Below, one piece after another: positions 34,994 to 46,424 of a stretch of DNA of 64,000 nucleotides. This DNA comes from Gossypium raimondii (Eukaryota > Streptophyta > Magnoliopsida > Malvales > Malvaceae). Within the stretch, counting starts at the first letter, position 1. The number at the start of each line of letters is the position of its first letter. The notes below the pieces were generated by a model, which was given only the letters and a program-made list of their open reading frames with translations, ran no database searches and was not told where the DNA came from. The stretch is from the NCBI RefSeq assembly GCF_025698545.1, contig NC_068571.1, forward strand, positions 48,827,733 through 48,891,732. Reading direction: 5' to 3'. The position numbers and the translations under genes were made by a program.

Positions 34994-37900
34994 ATGGGTG
35001 TGAACTACTTGGTGATCTCAGCGTTCTCTACAGCTTTAAGCTTTATAGCTCTTCGACTTCGGACAGAATTTTCACTGGATAAACTTCAAACTGATGGGTT
35101 AATTACTGGGAATTTTATTCATACGGAAAATGTCAACCATGTACTTGAGCTTCTTTTGGGTTCTTACTCCATGGCTCTGCTGGCAAATTTTGTGCTCAAT
35201 GTATTTATTCTAGTCATCCTTACTCTAAAGGTTGGTTTAGTCTGTTTCCATGAGCCTTTTAAGTATTAATGATTTTGAAAATTTAAACTTATAATGAGAG
35301 CTGATAACTGTTATCTGTCTTAAGACATTACTCTGATATGAAGCAGCTATATGCTGAGATAGTTTTGCAAGATAAATGACGTTGTCAAAATTATTTATTA
35401 CATTGGAAGAATCATTTGAAACTCTGAACACTCTGAAACCAGATTGATACTTTGATTGCAAGGCCTGGCTATAAACAAAAGCTGTGGAAATGTGAAGCAT
35501 ATATGTCACTTTTTGATAATTGTTTGAAGTTCTCATGATTCGATTTACACGTGCTCCATGTCTGAAATTATGAAAATGAACTTCAGCTAGGTTCTTGCTA
35601 ATTAGTGGGTTTTTGTTATCCATTTCCTAAGTAAATTTTTTTTTGAGCTTTGATGAAATAGGCAGGTTCATTTTGGAGTTTATATATCTAAGAGTAATTA
35701 TTTATTGTGATAGTAAATTTATGCTGTCTTACTTTAACCTTGTTTCACTCTTTGGCGGTTCCTTCTTCCATGTGCAGACTGTATTCTTTGGTCAGTTATA
35801 CCCTTCAGAAATTCGGAAATTAATAGAACGCATTATCAACTATGTTATCTACAAGGTAAATGTTTAACTGATTTAAACAATATTAACCTGTAATGGATGG
35901 TTTCCTGGATTTCTGATATGTTTAGTCTGTATATCCTTTAGGCATATGAACACGCTATTTCCTTCTTTCTTCTTAAGAGAGTATGGTTATGGAGAGTAAA
36001 TTTGATGATGCAGAAAACTGACAGAGATGACAGTGCTTAGGGCAGATTTAAATTGAGGAAGTTCTTAGTGCTCTTGGTAAAAGGTTTAATTGAAGATTTG
36101 ATTGTGAATAGTTACATTTTATTGGACAGGCAAAGGCTTAAGTTTTTCTAGGGTTTTAACACAACTATTAATACTTTAATGAGGAATAGATACTTTTTGA
36201 GTTGATGAGTATTGGTCTCTTGTATCAGAATGTCATCATATTGGGCTTCTTGATGGCTGGAGACCACCTGGTGAAAATTGAACTACCAGCTGTTGTGAAT
36301 TATTTTTGGTCTGGCTCACCATTTGGATTCCTGAGACAGTATTCAGGATAGGGTCCCTTTGTTCAATTATATTTGGTTTCTTGAGGAAGTATATTAAGCT
36401 GCTGAAGTTAGGTTTGTACAATTCGTGATTACTAACTTTGATCACCATTTATTTTCTCACCAAATAAGAATAGTATCTTTCCCTTGGTCATGGCTCATCT
36501 CAAGGGCCACTTTGTGGTCAACCTTAGATATGCTGAATACTGATGGTTTTGCAATATGATGGATACACCAAAGGATGTGTGGATTGTAAACTTCATTGTT
36601 TGTGTGAGGGTGTAAGAGAACTCTTTATTTTTGTTATAATGCATAAGGAATATTTCTTTGACTAAAGTATTGGATGGAAGATGCATATGGACAAATGAGG
36701 ATATACGTGGTTTTCAGAGAATGGCAACCTAGTCAGTAGAATAAAGAGAAAGGAAAGAGAGGAAAGCCCCTTGAGGAAGAAGAAGATCAATTTACACTTC
36801 TTTGATTAAATTATCAGTCTGTTTGCTTGTAGAAACCTCATGGTCCTCATGGATATATTACAGGAAATCAGCATGCCATCCCCAAGATTTCTTTTTCTAG
36901 CTCTGTATCTGTAGTGTATGACAACAGGTACTGCTGCATTGGCAGCTGAATTGATTAATTGAACCAAATATGTTGTGTGGGTTGGCATAAGTTGTTTGTG
37001 GTTGAATTGCTGATACTTTCTTATGGTGAAACTAAGTCAGGATTGAAATTGGTAAATATTTGGGACTATTTTCATCTTAAGTTCTCTTACATGCTTTCAA
37101 GGTTTTTTCTTTCCTCTTCTTTCTTTTCGCTAATTCTGATATGTATATTGGTGGATATTGCACAGGGGACCTTTTTACCATTAGTTATTCCACCAACAAT
37201 AATCCAAGCAGGTCTTTGGTTAATCTGGTTGACTGTTATATGTTGTCTAAAGGTATACTATTTGTGATGGAAATCTTGTTTTTAGCTGAGGATGGAAGAG
37301 ATTGAATTTGAATTGCTTCTTATGTATCCTAACATTTTCTTGAGCACACACTACAGATGTTTCAAGCTTTGGGCAGGGATAGACTTGAGCATTTGAATGC
37401 ATCTCCTTCCGTTACACCGTGGGCATACTTTCGTGTCTTTTCAGTGTTTCTCTTTGTCCTATCTTTCAGTTTCTTCTGGTATTGCTCTATGTCTTGTACT
37501 TTTGTGAATTAGGAAATACATCCATAAACAACATCCCTTCTTTTTCTTTTCGTTTTTTTAAAATTACTATAGAATGAATAGCATTATCATACTTTTAGAA
37601 TGCATGGCAGCATTAGAACTCAAAGGCTATAATGATGTTAGTTATTTTTTAATAGCAATATGAATTCTGTTGTTGATGCCTCTATTTTGGTGGCCGGGAC
37701 TTACTGCCACTCTGAACACCAAAAGAAGAATAGAAAGATGGGATTGAAAATATTATTGAAGCCTGTACAGTATTTTGAAGTTATCTTACGCAAATAACCT
37801 TGTTTATCGGATAGGTCCCAACTCTAAAGTGCCTTAAAGTGAACAGTAGCTTCAGAATTCTAGTTCTTTGTTTCTATCTGTCTAAACTAAATAGTGCCTT

Positions 37901-40900
37901 TAGAGTGCAATTCCATGGCGTTAATTTTGGTGATTCTAAGCTTAAGGCAAACAGTATAGTACAAAAACTTGTTCCTGAGTTGCGGGTAGTGGAGTTTCTG
38001 CTTTTTATAATTTGGAAGAAGGCAGTTTGGCTTCGCACAAGTTAATAAATATGTGAAATATCCTTGTTTTTTTGTGGGTGCACTCAGGATAGGGCTGAGC
38101 TTTGTGCTATACAAAACACTGAATCCGTCTATGTTTCTGCTGTTGTTTTTTGAGCCTCTCAGTATTACTTTTGAGACCATGCAGGTATGCTTGATATATA
38201 CATGTGCAGTTTTTTATGATAAATGCAATCATTCTAGAAGTTATGTAGCACTTTTTTTTGATAAAGTTATATAATACTATTATTCAGTGAAAATTTTGGA
38301 TCCTGGTTTGATTAGGTGGCTTTGTTATATATGGTATTCTATACAGGCAATTTTGGTTCATGGGTTTCAGCTGCTTGAAATATCATTCCATGCAGTGGGC
38401 AACACTGTAGATTGCCAAAGATCAAAACTATTTGATTTATCAGTTGCAGGTATTTCTGCTCTTTTTTTTGGCATGGATATAAGTACTTTGTTTGTTGACA
38501 GGTTGGCTGGATGTTCTCATACTTGATGGTTCTCTACTTTAGAATGTCAAGACTTGAAGGGTTTTGTTTCCTGAGATTGCTAAGCAAGCGAGCAATAAAT
38601 CAAAGGGATTTCATTGTATTGTTCTCATTATATTATCATCTCCATTCTCATTAACATAATCCTTGTTACTATAGTTTTTCATATATACTAGGTAAGGACA
38701 TATGAATAAATGGAGAAAGCTGAGGCACCTGTTCTTGTATTTGTGAATGTGATCTATTCTTCAGTATCTATACGACTTGGAGCTATTATGTTCAAGTCTT
38801 TCAGATTGCAACATTTTATGCCTTCTGGTTATTTGCAATTTCGTTCGTGCTTCTTGTTAAAATTTTTCTAGGCTTGCAGGTTTCATCATATTTGTCCTCT
38901 AGTAAATCTTAAGTTCTTTGCATTCCTTTACTATGTGACATTTTCCCCCTTTTAGAATGATAGTTTTTTTCTTATTTATTATCTGGCTAAAAAGGGCGAG
39001 GTTCCTTGTTGTTAGCCTTCTGTTTGTTCCCTGCACTTTCTTCCTCTTATTTTCTTTTGATGATTGCACCTACAGATTCGTTTTGGGAATGGAAGGGCAT
39101 TCTTATTCGCAATCTAGGTTTCTTCCTTGACTTGGCAACACTGATAATGGCAGTTGGCCATTATGTGCTTATTTGGTGGCTTCATGGCATGGCATTCCAT
39201 CTAGCAGATGCAGTTCTTTTCTTGAATATACGCGTAAATATTCCATTGTATTTGGAGCATTTTAAAGCCCAATATTGATAATTTGACATCCCAATACATG
39301 TTCCTTCTGTTCACCAATTCAACTTTTTTGAGCAGGCATTGCTAACTGCAATTGTGAAACGAATAAAGGGATTTATCAAATTGAGAATGGCACTAGGTGC
39401 TCTTCATGCGGCACTTCCTGATGCAACATCTGAAGAGATACAGGCATATGATGATGAATGTGCCATATGTCGGGTATGCTTTTGTTTTTTTAATTGTTTC
39501 CTTTCTGGTTTCCGTTGATTTCTTAATGTCTAACTAACTTTGCAAAGCTCAGGAATCTATGGCCAAGGCTAAAAAGCTTCATTGTAATCACCTTTTTCAT
39601 CTTTCTTGCTTGAGATCTTGGTATGATTATATGCTACTATCAAATTCGGTTTGTGTATTTGCTATGTGTGCAGCTGAACCTAATGCTGGATATTAATATA
39701 CCATGCTAGGTTGGACCAAGGCTTAAATGAAGCTTACTCATGTCCAACATGTAGAAAGCCACTTTTCCTGGGCAGAACTGAAAATGAGGTGAATTCCCGT
39801 CAAATAAATCCTGGACTTGATCGGCAAAATATGCCTGGTCACACTTTAGCTACCGGAGTATTCCCAAATCAAATGCAGAACCCAGTGGAGGGCAGCCCTT
39901 GGAGGTTTGGTTCCTTTAAACTAGTCTCCCTAGCTTGCCTTGAAATAACAGTGTGTTGTACTTTCATTTTGAACAATCATTTAATCTAGAAGTTAGTATT
40001 AAAGTATGATTCATTTAGTGCCCTGAGTATCACTGGAATTCTTTCGTTGTGCATTGAATAGTTTATGGATTTTCTGTTAGTGAGGGTCAAAGGTGGTTTG
40101 CCCCAGCTTGTTTTGAAATAACCATGTGTTGTACCTTCTGTTTGAACAATCATTTAGAAGTTCGAATTGAGATGGGAAACTTTTACTCTTGATCCTGATT
40201 ACAAAGGAATTCTTTTATTTTTTGGGTAATAAGTAGTTCATTTATTGAGGTAGGGTTAAACTGGTGGTCTGCCTCCTTTCTTTCTCAAGGAAGGAATTAA
40301 TTTAGGTTTGGGGGAATGGTAGGTGGGATTTTGATGGACTTCAACTCCATTAGCAGCAAACTGCTGCCCTACATCTGCTGCTGTTATCACTCCATATCCA
40401 TGTCCTTAAAGAGAAAGGTTCCTCTGGTTTTAGAAAGAAGTAAATTGCATCGCATGCATTATTTCTTCTGTTGATGCAGGAGTCAGAAGGGAGATGGCAA
40501 CTTTCAGATGCCTAAGATATAATGTTTGTTGCAAACCCAAAATTGATTTTGGAAGTGAGTTGGAAATCTTGTTCTCTTTGTTGTTCTTCAGGATGCTTAT
40601 TGATATATATTATTTGGTTTTTGTAGGAGTGCAGGACTGGATTCTGGATGGCCGCATTCTTGACCAACCCAGAGTGTTGATGGAGCAGGTCCTTCTACCG
40701 GTGTTGGATCTGTCGGACTTGGGAGAGTTCATATGATGATGAGGCATCTTGCATCTATCGGAGATACTGCTGTTGAACATACTGCTTGGAGCCCCTGGTC
40801 CATGAATCCGTCTCAGGCCGCTGCATCTGTTTCATCAGTTCCACCAAATGTCGGTGGAAGATACCCTGGAAATGCTGGCAGTTTACGTATGAGGACTACC

Positions 40901-41252
40901 CCAAGTACAGGAAATGGCAACATAGCAAACATACTTGCTATGACTGAGACTGTATGAGAGGTTTTGCCACATATCCCAGATGAGATGATTATTCAGGTAT
41001 GGTTAGGATTTAATATGACAATTAAGATTTTTAGCTTGCAGATTTTACTCGGTTCAGTCGAGTGTGGTTTTTCATTTGTTAAAAGATAAAAGGAAAAGGA
41101 AAATTATTCGAGGGAAGGAACAGCTTAGCTAATTGAATTTATTGTTTATTATAATTATAAGAAATGATGTAATTTGACATTGGAAATTGCAGGACTTGCA
41201 GAGAACAAATTCTGTTACTGACACAGTGAATAATCGTCTTCTCCAAATGTGA
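34994..41252 (+). CDS. RIN2/RIN3-type membrane RING E3 ubiquitin ligase with CUE domain, 12 exons, two in-frame stops
   Basis: Closest to Arabidopsis RIN2/RIN3, AMFR/gp78-like E3 ligases that bind the immune receptor RPM1. Exons: 34994-35230, 35778-35855, 37166-37252, 37357-37478, 38088-38184, 38347-38449, 39076-39233, 39336-39473, 39553-39620, 39710-39904, 40627-40996, 41193-41252. All junctions are GT-AG and phases agree; the total is 571 codons including the final stop, near the family length. The N-terminal half has several membrane spans and the conserved TEFSLDKLQTDGL. The RING runs CAIC...HCNHLFH..CLRSWLDQG...CPTC. The C-terminus has the CUE domain (ILAMTETV..DLQRTNSV). In exon 11 two stops replace conserved residues: TGA at 40661-40663 where a Trp codon is expected (PHS-stop-PTQ) and TGA at about 40955 where Arg is expected (TETV-stop-EVLPH). 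Either would remove the CUE domain but leave spans and RING. Confidence 0.85.
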
Positions 41253-41738
41253 TGATGTGCTGTATCCTTGGACACATGCTTCATCCATTCTAGTTCATTA
41301 ACAAATATCCTGGTCTTTTAGCATATGTGATGCTGATGCCAATGGCAATGCCAACCTTTGTGAGGTTGTTGGGATCAGAGAATGGCCGGTTCCTCTTATA
41401 TAAATATATGTTGATGGTTGGTTGCGTGAATATGAAGGCAAGGTTGGTGAATCAGATGGTGTTATGGATAGAAAAGAAAGTATGAGAAGTTAACAGTTGT
41501 ATTGGTTTTTGTTGTTGTTATTGTTTTAATGTGAAAAATAGAAGTTGGTGATCAGCAATGAGTACGAGGGTTGGCGTTGGTAATGCCATTCACATTGGTC
41601 TTGAATCTCGATCCTACCACAGCTGAAGCAGCAAAAGGAGAGAGAAAGGCGTACATTGTTTTGTTAGATGTTTGTATGAGAATGGTGGCAGTGGATCCGA
41701 AACTCTCAACTTTACTTTGGGTTTTAAGTAGTATTGTA
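41253..41738. other. RIN-like gene 3' side
   Basis: Holds the 3' untranslated region and the insertion site of the Mutator-type element. The 9-bp target copy AGTATTGTA occupies 41730-41738. No other gene is seen. Confidence 0.5.
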
Positions 41739-42166
41739 GGGTTTTTTACAAAATTATTATAAATAAAAAATAAAAAATAACCAAAATATTATAACTTTTT
41801 TTTATTTACCAAAATATTATAAATTTTATTTATTTACCAAAATATATAAAAAAACAAAAAACAGAAAAAAAAAACCTGACACAGCCTGATCAGGCTAATC
41901 ACATTGGCGGCACCAAAGGTGCTGATTGGCGGCACCAATGGTGCCAAAGGACTAAAATGTTAGTTAAGGGTAGTTTTAAGGACCTGACATGAAAATTTAC
42001 CATTTTGAATTTTGAAAGTTAATTGCTGCTGTGCGCACTAAAATTGAAATATGGCTAATTGCCTTCTAAGCCCTCCTTATTTATTATTTTCTTTTTATTC
42101 CCCTTCAACTCATTTTTTATTTAATAACTCTATTTTAATTTATTAAATTTAATAGTTTATGTTTAT

Positions 42167-42420
42167 AGATAAAATAATTTATGTTTCCATTATTTTTTTC
42201 CTTTTGATTTAATATTAGTTAAGGAATATATTAAATTTATAAAATTAAAATAGTTTAATTTAATAACTCTATTTTAATGTAATAAACTATTCTCATTTAA
42301 TAACTCTATTTTAATTTAAAAAATTAAATTAAACTATTTTAATTTTATAAATTTAATATATTCCCTTAACTAATATTAAATCAAAAGGAAAAAATAACGG
42401 AAACATAAACTATTTTATCT
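42167..42420. repeat. Internal hairpin of the Mutator-type element
   Basis: Two arms of about 95 bp (42167-42262 and 42325-42420) are inverted copies separated by about 62 bp. The left arm begins AGATAAAATAATTTATGTTT and the right arm ends with its near-complement. Around it the unit 'taataactctattttaat' recurs in both orientations (to about 42640). The whole core could fold into nested stems. Confidence 0.75.
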
Positions 42421-43123
42421 ATTTATAAATTTAATATATTCTTAATAGACTTATAACATAAACATGTTAGACAATTTTAATTAAAATAGTCTCTTAAGAT
42501 ATTATGAAGCAACAAATTTTATATTTCAGTAAATTTTATATTTTAAATGAAAATAGAGTTATTAAATGAGAATAGTTTATTAAATTAAAATAGAGTTATT
42601 AAATGATAACAGTTTATTAAATTAAAATAGAGTTATTACTTAATTAGAATTCTAAGTATCTTAATTATCACTTAACTAATATTAGATTTAATTAAAAAAT
42701 TAATAGAAATACCAGGCATGCCTTATTGAAAAACCGAAGTAATAATAAACTGATCACCCATAAAGATAACCCAAATAGAAAAAATAAATTATAATTATAT
42801 TATATACTCTTAATAACTCTATTTAGTAATTTTTTAAATAAATTATTCTCATCAAATTATCAAAATAATACATAAAATGCGAATTAGTTTATACTTTTTA
42901 AATAGCATTATTTTAGGTAAAATATATTTACTTTAATAATAAAATAAAGGGCTTTTATGAGTAAAAATCATAGATTAAGAGCTTATTTAACTACAAAAAT
43001 AAGTTGAGGGCTTGTTTATTAAATAAAAAAGTGAGTTGAAGGGGAATAAAAAGAAAATAATAAATAAGGAGGGCTTAGAAGGCAATTAGACATATTTCAA
43101 TTTTAGCGCGCCCCACACACAGC

Positions 43124-43587
43124 TAGGGGTGTTCATTCGGTTAACCGACCCGAAATTGCTATAACCGAATTAACCGAACCGAAGTTTTTTCGGTTAATAA
43201 GGTCGGTTAACCAAATTAAACGAAAATTATGTGTTTTTTATTTTTGGTTAAAAATTACCCGAATTACCCGAATTACCCAATTAACCGAATTAACCGAATT
43301 ACCCGAAAATTACCCGAATTACCCGAAAATTACCCAAAAAGTTCGGTGTTGAGCTTGAGAAAAAATTGGGCCGGGTTTAATTTGACCTATTTAAGCCCTA
43401 CCCTGCAAAATTCGGTTTACCCGATTTTTTTCGGTTAACCGACCGGTTTCGAACCGATTTAGCTGTTGAAAAAATCAAAAAAACATTAACCGCCCCCCGA
43501 CCGAATTTTTTCGGTTAACCGACAGATTAACCGAACTCGGTCGGTTAACCGAAAAAAATCGGGTTAACCGAATTATGCACAGCCCTA
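43124..43587. mobile_element. hAT-type MITE nested in the Mutator-type element
   Basis: Inverted ends TAGGGGTGTTCATTCGGTTAACC (5' part TAGGGGTGTTC) and, read backwards from the right, TAGGGCTGTGC then ATTCGGTTAACC. The interior repeats CGGTTAACCG-type palindromes and 'aattacccgaa' units. The left arm of the host element gives an uninterrupted version of the same site. Comparison shows the arm is split here, with a short duplicated 'acacagc/acatagc', imperfect as expected for an older 8-bp duplication. Confidence 0.7.
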
Positions 43588-43880
43588 CATAGCAGCATCA
43601 ATTCACTTTCAAAATTTAAAATGGTAAATTTGCATGTCAGGTCCTTGAAACTACTCTTAACTAACATTTTAGTCCTTTGGCACCATTGGTGCCGCCAATG
43701 TGATTGGCCTGATCAGGCTGTGTCAGGTTTTTTTTTCTGTTTTTTGTTTTTTTTTGGGCATATTTTGGTAAATAAAAAAATTTTATAATATTTTGGTAAA
43801 TAAAAAAAAGTTATAATATTTTAGTTATTTTTTATTTTTTTATTTTTTTATAATAATTTTGTAAAAAACCCAGTATTGTA

Positions 43881-44571
43881 ACTACACCCACAAGTTTAAT
43901 AAAAAAAAAGCAGGCTTTTGATCCTGCATTTACTGAAATTCGGTTAGTAGTACTTTAACACGAGAGTAGACTAGATTAGGCAGGGCTACAGAGTTGAAGT
44001 GGACAAGTTGGCAGTAAAAAAGGTCGTTTTGTCGACCCAAGATCCGGGGATTGTTAACAGTACGAAAAAACATCAACGTAGTTATTGTAATAAATAAAAT
44101 AATGATTGTCGGTAATTGTTGTGGTGAATGTAGGAGGGGTGGTCATAAAAGCAGGCGACAATTGAATTGGAATTGCTCTCCATATGGGAAAATGTTGCAT
44201 TTTGTAATCCTCCATTACTGTTCTACTCTTGTCATTCGTGAATGTACCTTTTTTGACTACATCCATTTCGTCTACAATTTTGCTTCACAAATCACTAAGC
44301 AATTAACATGAGTTACACGCACGCCAATGAAAATATTTATATATATACTTGCAATAAAAGTTTGATGGTGCTGCTGGAGCTCTCTCCTTTGGTAGGGTAA
44401 AGGGTCTAAGTTTCTGGGGGCGGCATTTAGTTCCCTCTCATGCTCTTAGACAGTCAGTCTCACCCACAGCAATCATCTGCCTTTCATGCAATAGTCTGCC
44501 ATTTATATTTATTCAAAATACCACCAAAAGAAATTTTTACTTACCAACTAGATTTAATTCCGAATCCGATC
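43881..44571. other. Upstream region of the RGF-like peptide gene
   Basis: Promoter and leader of the peptide gene. A TATA-like run ('atttatatatatact') lies at about 44335-44350. Short open frames on both strands here are not credible genes. Confidence 0.4.
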
Positions 44572-44977
44572 ATGTCTTGTCTATTCTTCTTCATCTTTGT
44601 GTGCCTGGCCATGCATGCATGCAATGCACGACATCTTGGAGTAGTCATGGACGACAATGATGTATCCAATAAGAAACATCTTTTTTCTACCAAGGTAAAC
44701 CTTTCTTCTCTCACTACTAATACCCTTAATTGATTTGTGTTTCTTATTTGGGATTTGTTATACATAATTGCAGGTGATGGGAAGTGTTAAACGGCTGAAC
44801 AAGGAGCAACCGACAGAAACATCAGTTAAAAGCATAGTTTTCCATGAGAGGAAGGGCAGAGAAGAAAGGTCAAAGACAGCAGTAGGTGTTTCAGCTTCGG
44901 GCAAGGAGTTGGATGAACGTAGTGGGTTTTTCTCTGATTATTCCAGACCTAGAACACGCCCTCCTTCTCACAATTGA
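44572..44977 (+). CDS. RGF/GOLVEN/CLEL secreted peptide precursor, 2 exons
   Basis: This encodes the precursor of a small secreted signalling peptide of the ROOT MERISTEM GROWTH FACTOR (GOLVEN/CLEL) family, which acts through RGFR receptor kinases on root meristem and gravitropism programmes. Exon 1 is 44572-44694 and exon 2 is 44774-44977 (GT-AG), giving 108 aa. A signal peptide opens the protein (MSCLFFFIFVCLAMHACNA). A variable charged middle follows. The last 13 residues, DYSRPRTRPPSHN, are the mature peptide. They carry the Asp-Tyr start that directs tyrosine sulfation, the central prolines and the PP.HN end that define the family. The peptide ends exactly at the C-terminus, as in most members. 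The start was chosen because it begins the hydrophobic leader; an in-frame ATG at 44440 would put 44 residues before it. Confidence 0.9.
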
Positions 44978-45380
44978 ACTGTTGACTTACACCATACTAT
45001 TATTTGTTTTCTAAGCTCAGTTCTTATATGTAACTAACATATATAGCACGCCTGCACTGCCCCTCATTAACTTAATACTATTACTTTCCATTTTATTATT
45101 CATCGTTACCCTTTCTTTTTTTAATTAGCTCCTGCAAATGAGGGTGATGCTTAGGGCAACAAGAGTCAATCACATAACTATAACTCCCATCTAAAATATG
45201 AATTTCGAAATCACATTTAATTTTTTTTTTAAGATCACCTCCAAATTTAATGATTTTTTTTATGTGTCTTCTAATTTACTCTTAGTTTCTAGGAGCTATT
45301 GATAATTACGATGCCAACTAAGTAATATTTGAATTATATAAACTTAAATACTTTTTTAAAATCCATGTCTTATTTTTTAT

Positions 45381-45515
45381 ATAATACCTAAAATTATCCA
45401 TAGTCTCTCTAATATACGAATAGGAGGATAATGCGTTTCAACGCAGCTTAAATCTACCTCCTCTTACACGACAACAATGTTCAGTATCAATTGAATTAAG
45501 ATTTAATCCGCTGAA
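45381..45515. repeat. Dispersed repeat family S, copy 1
   Basis: Shares a run of blocks with 52739-52916: 'ataccta.aattatccata', 'taggag.ataatgcg', 'acgca.ctt', 'tgacaacaatgtt' and 'tcaat.gaa.taagattta'. A shorter trace occurs near 59520-59570. It has the look of a short retroelement end common in cotton intergenic DNA. The family is not identified. Confidence 0.55.
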
Positions 45516-46030
45516 AGATAAATTTTAAATCTTAAATCTACATTAAAATGAGGAGAAAATTAAAATGGATATTATGACTAATAAAACACATGCAAATAAT
45601 AAATTAATGAATATGTAGAGCTTTTATACGGTTTACCGATTAATAATTTCTTCCTCATTCTCTCACGAGAATATAAACTATTTTTGCTCATTTCTAAAAA
45701 GTAAGCTTAATTTAATTGTGTTTTAAAGATAAAGTGTGCAGAAAATGGGATTAAATGTGAATAATTTTGGTTTACAAGATTGCCTCCCAATCCAAGGAGA
45801 CCATTTCCATCCCTTCCTATAACCAATACACCAAAATGAAGGGGACCAACGGCTATGCTTTATAATTTATTAATTAAGTTTAGACTTTAGAGATTAATTG
45901 TAATTAATTAAGGTAAGAAGGGTTTGGAATCCCCAAAACCAAAATGAAGATCTCCTCCCTCATCTCAATACACTGCAATGCAATGGGACCACTTCTGTCA
46001 CGTGCCACAATCTCCTCCGACCAGACAAAT

Positions 46031-46071
46031 ATACATACATACATACATGCGCCATATATATATATATATAT
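46031..46071. repeat. (ACAT)n and (TA)n microsatellites
   Basis: Four to five ACAT units directly followed, after six bases, by about nine TA units. Confidence 0.85.
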
Positions 46072-46424
46072 TTGATTTTGGAATGAATAAATGACCCACT
46101 CCAAATGACAAAAAAGATGTTAATACAAAATATTGCTGGACGCCTGTTGTCATGAAAAGCATCACTACGAAATGTTACACTAAATTCAATTTTGTTCGAA
46201 TTTTTTAAACACATCGATCCTTTCTTTTATGATAAAGGGACATTGAACACGAAACAAGAGGAATCATTAGTTATTACTTTATTAAACCATCATCTTAAAA
46301 CTTTTAGCCTTACTCACTTTCTGAATCATATTCATATATAGTGTATAACTTAACATTTTTGTATAACAATTAATATTATGTGTGGAAAATAAGACCAAAA
46401 ACTATGGCTCAATTCACTAACCTT

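Larger units (their letters stand above)
41739..43871. mobile_element. Non-autonomous Mutator-type element (TIR-MULE), 2.1 kb
   Basis: The element has long inverted arms (roughly 380 bp each). The left arm starts GGGTTTTTTACAAAATTATT and the right arm ends in its imperfect reverse complement. Perfect 9-bp copies of AGTATTGTA lie outside (41730-41738 and 43872-43880), the duplication length typical of Mutator elements. Both arms carry the motif TTGGCGGCACCAA/GGTGCCGCCAA and, nearer the middle, GCCTTCTAAGCCCTCC or its complement. There is no transposase; the core is A+T-rich. A hAT-type MITE is nested in the right arm, and the core contains a further 95-bp hairpin. It sits about 490 bp downstream of the RIN-like gene. 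Confidence 0.85.
44978..46424. other. Intergenic with dispersed repeat and microsatellites
   Basis: No gene is seen. Positions 45381-45515 belong to the repeat described separately; (ACAT)n and (TA)n runs lie at about 46031-46071. Confidence 0.5.

Noticed and set aside
39905-40626. Intron 10 of the RIN-like gene as a separate gene (frame at 40494-40736)
   Set aside because: The frame straddles the exon 11 acceptor; the 3' part is exon 11 read in the wrong frame.
42110-42680. CRISPR-like array
   Set aside because: The recurring 'taataactctatttt' units are irregularly spaced, occur in both orientations and lie inside a plant DNA transposon.
43229-43438. 69-codon frame with repeated NYPNYP-type units
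   Set aside because: It is the tandem-like interior of the nested hAT-type MITE, not a protein repeat.
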